Positions 7,501 through 10,446 of a stretch of DNA of 10,446 nt are shown one piece after another. Under the pieces are notes generated by a model that was given only the letters and a program-made list of their open reading frames with translations, was not told the origin of the DNA and made no database searches. The translations under genes and the position numbers were made by a program. The DNA is from Phycisphaerales bacterium UBA4658 (GTDB lineage: Bacteria; Planctomycetota; Phycisphaerae; Phycisphaerales; UBA1924): NCBI GenBank assembly GCA_002405485.1, contig DHLW01000073.1, forward strand, positions 1-10,446, written 5' to 3'. How positions within the stretch are numbered: the stretch's first letter is position 1; each line of letters starts with the position of its first letter.

Positions 7501-8802
7501 GATCCGGCGAAGATCGACGACCGGCTGAAGCACAATCTCGTGATCATCGAGATGAAACGCGACGTGGCGGCCCAGGGCGTCACCGACGCGCGGGCAAGCC
7601 AGATGGCCGCGGCGTTCGCGCAGCGGATCCGGGGGCTCGGGGTGAACACGCCCGCTGTGCAGGCGATGCTGCGCGGTGTGGACGAGATCGCCCAGAACAA
7701 GGAGCCCGAGAAGCCCGCGATCGACCCTCGCACGCTGGGCCCCGGATCGATGGGCGGGCGGTTCTCGGCGACGTTCGATGCGGCAACCAGCGACCTGCGA
7801 TTCAGTTCCGGCGGCGTTTCGCTCGACTTCGTGCGCGTCGATCTCGGGCCGGACAACGCGGTCTACATCGCCGCCAGAGAGCTCTCGATCGGCGAGATGC
7901 TGGCCATCGTCGCCGGCGGGTCTGGGGCGATCCAGCAGATCGCCGAGGACTCGCCTCGCGGTGCGGATTTCCGCGGCCCACGCGGCTGGGCGTGGGCAAG
8001 CGAAGCCGCGCTCGGGCGCGCGCCGCTGTGGATTCCCAGGCACCCGCTCATGACCACCGCCACGCCCGCGTACGCGCCGGGGATCATCGCTCCCGGCACC
8101 GAGGCCAGCGTGGGCGATCAGGCCGGCGGCGACCCGTCGCCCGAGCACCCCGTGCAGTCGATGTCGCCGGTGTCACTTGGCGTGATCGCCCGTCTGGCAG
8201 GGTGCCGATTCCCGACCGCCGCCGAGTGGCGAGCCGCAAGCCAGCAGTTCAACGGCGGCGGGGGCGCGGGCGCGAATCTGCGTGATCAGGCCTTCGAGCG
8301 GCAGCGGGCGCACGTCTCGGCCATGCGAGCCCAGGCCGGCCCGGCCGAGGACGCCTTCCAATGGCCCGACAACGGCGCGTTCCTCCCCAACAACCCGCCC
8401 GTGGAGGGCGAGGCCCGCTCCCGCGCCGACAACGACGGCGTGCTCTGGTTCACGCGCACCAGCGTCGGGCCAGGCGGCCGAGTGAAGAATCTCGTCGGCA
8501 ATGTCGCCGAGTTCGTGCTGACCGACGGGGCGGCGATGGAGCGGGCCGGCGCCACGTCGGCGTCGCTCTCGGGCATGCTCGAGCGGGCCGGGCTCGCGGT
8601 CATCGGGGGTTCGGCGCTCAGCGACCCGCAGCTTCCCCTCGACCAGCCGCAGACCGTTTCGCTCTTTGACTCCGCCGAGGGGTTGAGCGACGTGGGTGTT
8701 CGGCTGGCCTTCAACGCCGCGGGGACCGCGCCGCCCAAGGAGCCGTTGATCGAGCGGCTGCGGAAGCTCGTGACGGACGACGCCCTGGCGCTCGGACGCT
8801 GA
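4510..8802 (+). CDS. Membrane pseudokinase with long helical stalk and C-terminal FGE/SUMF1-like domain
   Basis: A 1430-residue one-pass membrane protein. Residues 7-262 form a kinase domain: a weakened glycine loop SRSGLGCVY (14-22), AIK with Lys43, HGALKPTN (150-157) in place of HRDLKPEN, TDPL (176-179) in place of DFG, DVRSIGEI (193-200) as subdomain IX and QRPT (247-250) as subdomain XI. The ATP-lysine and loop Lys/Asn survive, but the catalytic Asp is Ala152 and the activation segment is very short, so it is probably a pseudokinase. Residues 270-291 are one hydrophobic helix, putting the kinase inside and the rest outside the membrane. Residues ~300-1060 are Ala/Arg/Glu/Asp-rich and helical, without obvious repeats. 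After a Pro-rich linker, 1083-1402 resembles formylglycine-generating-enzyme/SUMF1 domains: AVYIAARELSIGEM (1117-1130), GCRFPTAAEW (1231-1240), GNVAEF (1330-1335), GGS (1366-1368) and DVGVRLAF (1394-1401). Only one cysteine (C1232) lies in this domain, so the FGE catalytic pair is missing. A TGA directly upstream at 4504-4506 makes ATG 4510 the first possible start; there is no Shine-Dalgarno. Confidence 0.85.
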   Translation: MPTFGGYATVSELSRSGLGCVYSAVETARPGDSPAGAPRHAIKTCQPDAAILGDDAAAQSVERFVEHAQTLRDIASRPECQSHWARVHDIGRMDGDAGPGAYVVVDLGTRGTIDKLAMGRVRLDAPVLSRLIREIVAGLRTLEAAMQRGHGALKPTNILLIGDTGSELTSARVVLTDPLPASQADLNRDRLADVRSIGEIIHALVLHQKFRGGWPVEGSAAWTALGPTGGKWRELVNQLLDPNDKAQRPTLQELDALLTTLGMAKRSKMPLVVGVAALVLVAGGVTTAVLVRGGGQADPAKPVLTFTRWNEDTKKRWEQLCLAFSGWYALFQSKLDEPPGEGLRDRGFKTRREAYAALDPQLKTLLELPGVGAGFDPWSIAGVKRDASARQLSGMLSDEVRSDSAVEKTERALEAIDAVRTGLIEGWEAPKKLLQTAKDFRDQFPGAPAVDNAAKFVDDIAASVQFNEATDVAAVVDKVLGVVPIVEKIGVSVESAKAAGQAVKTSGDPFLSKFGEQVTAMIATGAGAGSGRDALLALERSATQVAEAGAKLRAFVDGPWKQIEAEDFFASASYAELKNRPVTPELFTEWAVAASRHPSLNPDDDPRRGVDFAAALAALDQQRTRFVSAPLSGEIEPALDTRLRQVQADVSAIAPDRLIWRRANEQDVRTRTAAVRKELDELRVALATRIDARAAELSATASEFRTTLRARNEIVAGSDAVNSAWRSIRDDLSGFPDEQYAQTRARAKLIEDRLVKIDKSDFEPALGGADQDAVQTEWAQQLAVAASSERDRRIAGVLTLQGRAADVLGPEFDARIVAEAEAFQRWQASVRAMRSELAAAENALNAGTDPEGTQLDAAVSKWTNDEVGRQPAVASAIGGLKARVLASKALATENNVDTLLDKVRRPDPRQPELARAAWKRLGDADVGWPRTLAQAQEAKDVIASIRAVIGGLPDAQRAAAQAQVQTDLASRWQRLALAAASPRDVESALALMGDFQVDPAKIDDRLKHNLVIIEMKRDVAAQGVTDARASQMAAAFAQRIRGLGVNTPAVQAMLRGVDEIAQNKEPEKPAIDPRTLGPGSMGGRFSATFDAATSDLRFSSGGVSLDFVRVDLGPDNAVYIAARELSIGEMLAIVAGGSGAIQQIAEDSPRGADFRGPRGWAWASEAALGRAPLWIPRHPLMTTATPAYAPGIIAPGTEASVGDQAGGDPSPEHPVQSMSPVSLGVIARLAGCRFPTAAEWRAASQQFNGGGGAGANLRDQAFERQRAHVSAMRAQAGPAEDAFQWPDNGAFLPNNPPVEGEARSRADNDGVLWFTRTSVGPGGRVKNLVGNVAEFVLTDGAAMERAGATSASLSGMLERAGLAVIGGSALSDPQLPLDQPQTVSLFDSAEGLSDVGVRLAFNAAGTAPPKEPLIERLRKLVTDDALALGR

Positions 8803-8846
8803 GCACGACCAGCGACACGCGGCTCGCGCCTGCCGCCAGGGCGCGG

Positions 8847-8877
8847 AAAAACACCCGAGCGGTGTTGTGCTCGGGTG
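8847..8877 (-). terminator. Rho-independent terminator of dnaK
   Basis: On the minus strand an 8-bp perfect stem (CACCCGAG/CTCGGGTG at 8870-8877 and 8852-8859, 10-base loop) is followed at once by five T's (8851-8847). It lies about 80 bp beyond the dnaK stop. On the plus strand there is no T-run after the stem, so it is directional. Confidence 0.8.
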
Positions 8878-8921
8878 CTGAGAGAGGGTTTGGTTCCAGG
8901 CCCCACGCGGAAAGTGAGGCG

Positions 8922-8945
8922 GTGTTCAGGGCGTCGCCTGAACAC
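8922..8945 (-). repeat. 9-bp inverted repeat just after dnaK
   Basis: GTGTTCAGG (8922-8930) and CCTGAACAC (8937-8945) are perfect reverse complements around a 6-base loop, beginning 10 bp after the dnaK stop codon. No T-run follows on the minus strand, so it is more likely a 3'-end stabilising hairpin preceding the real terminator than a terminator itself. Confidence 0.6.
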
Positions 8946-8955
8946 GCGTTGCGGC

Positions 8956-10446
<1,491 letters not shown>

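Larger units (their letters stand above)
8803..8955. other. Convergent intergenic region with three hairpins
   Basis: The 153 bp between the stop codons of the large membrane gene and dnaK hold no gene. There are three inverted repeats: 8825-8845 (CGCGCC/GGCGCG, 9-base loop), 8852-8877 (described as the dnaK terminator) and 8922-8945. The first lies 22 bp past the stop of the large gene but is followed by A's on the plus strand, so how plus-strand transcription ends is unclear. Confidence 0.6.

Noticed and set aside
3883..8148. A 1421-codon open frame on the minus strand, antisense to the lipoprotein and the large membrane gene
   Set aside because: Its translation is an Arg/Gly/His/Pro-rich low-complexity mix without recognisable motifs. 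It spans two genes that do have clear motifs, and long antisense frames are expected opposite GC-rich coding DNA. It is a shadow.
7858..8802. Diversity-generating retroelement target, since FGE/C-type-lectin-like tips are typical variable proteins
   Set aside because: No reverse transcriptase, template repeat or Asn-codon-rich variable stretch is visible; the C-terminal segment has ordinary codon use and about 29 residues follow the terminal motif.
1930..8802. Calling the central block a type VI secretion cluster
   Set aside because: None of the sheath, baseplate, TssK, TssL, ClpV, Hcp or VgrG genes is present; only the overall topology is similar, so it is given as a hypothesis.

Overview
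The window is GC-rich and densely coding, about 10.4 kb, with six genes in three blocks. The long protein mixing a kinase-like domain, a membrane segment and a C-terminal sulfatase-modifying-factor-like domain, the weak or absent Shine-Dalgarno sequences and the high GC suggest a Planctomycetota-type bacterium, possibly a Phycisphaerae relative. This is inference from gene style; no rRNA or other phylogenetic marker settles it. DnaK and MurQ are ordinary bacterial housekeeping proteins.

Left block (1-1750, minus strand): an oxidoreductase of the dihydrodipicolinate-reductase / 2,4-diaminopentanoate-dehydrogenase-like family is followed after 11 bp by murQ, N-acetylmuramic acid 6-phosphate etherase, which runs off the left edge. 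They look like one transcription unit, probably connected with recycling of peptidoglycan sugars and perhaps amino acids.

Central block (1930-8802, plus strand): three co-directional genes that match no system I can name. They encode (i) a 598-residue cytosolic protein with a degenerate protein-kinase fold, (ii) a 175-residue secreted lipoprotein, and (iii) a 1430-residue protein with an N-terminal degenerate kinase domain, one transmembrane helix, a helix-rich stalk of roughly 760 residues and a C-terminal FGE/SUMF1-like domain. Both kinase domains lack the catalytic HRD aspartate (Asn and Ala), and both have Asp-Pro where DFG would be. The set is flanked by a divergent metabolic operon on one side and a convergent dnaK on the other, so it looks like a self-contained cell-envelope module: a cytosolic pseudokinase and a membrane pseudokinase inside, a long extracytoplasmic arm and a lipoprotein outside. 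The 209-bp gap before the large gene holds a strong G-quadruplex-type run, a 9-bp direct repeat and a perfect 7-bp palindrome. This module is the most interesting part of the window.

Right block (8803-10446): dnaK on the minus strand, lacking only its N-terminal ~144 residues because the window ends. The 153-bp convergent gap between it and the large gene contains three hairpins; one is followed by five T's on the minus strand and is a good intrinsic terminator for dnaK.

There are no tRNA or rRNA genes, CRISPR arrays, insertion sequences or phage genes that I can see.
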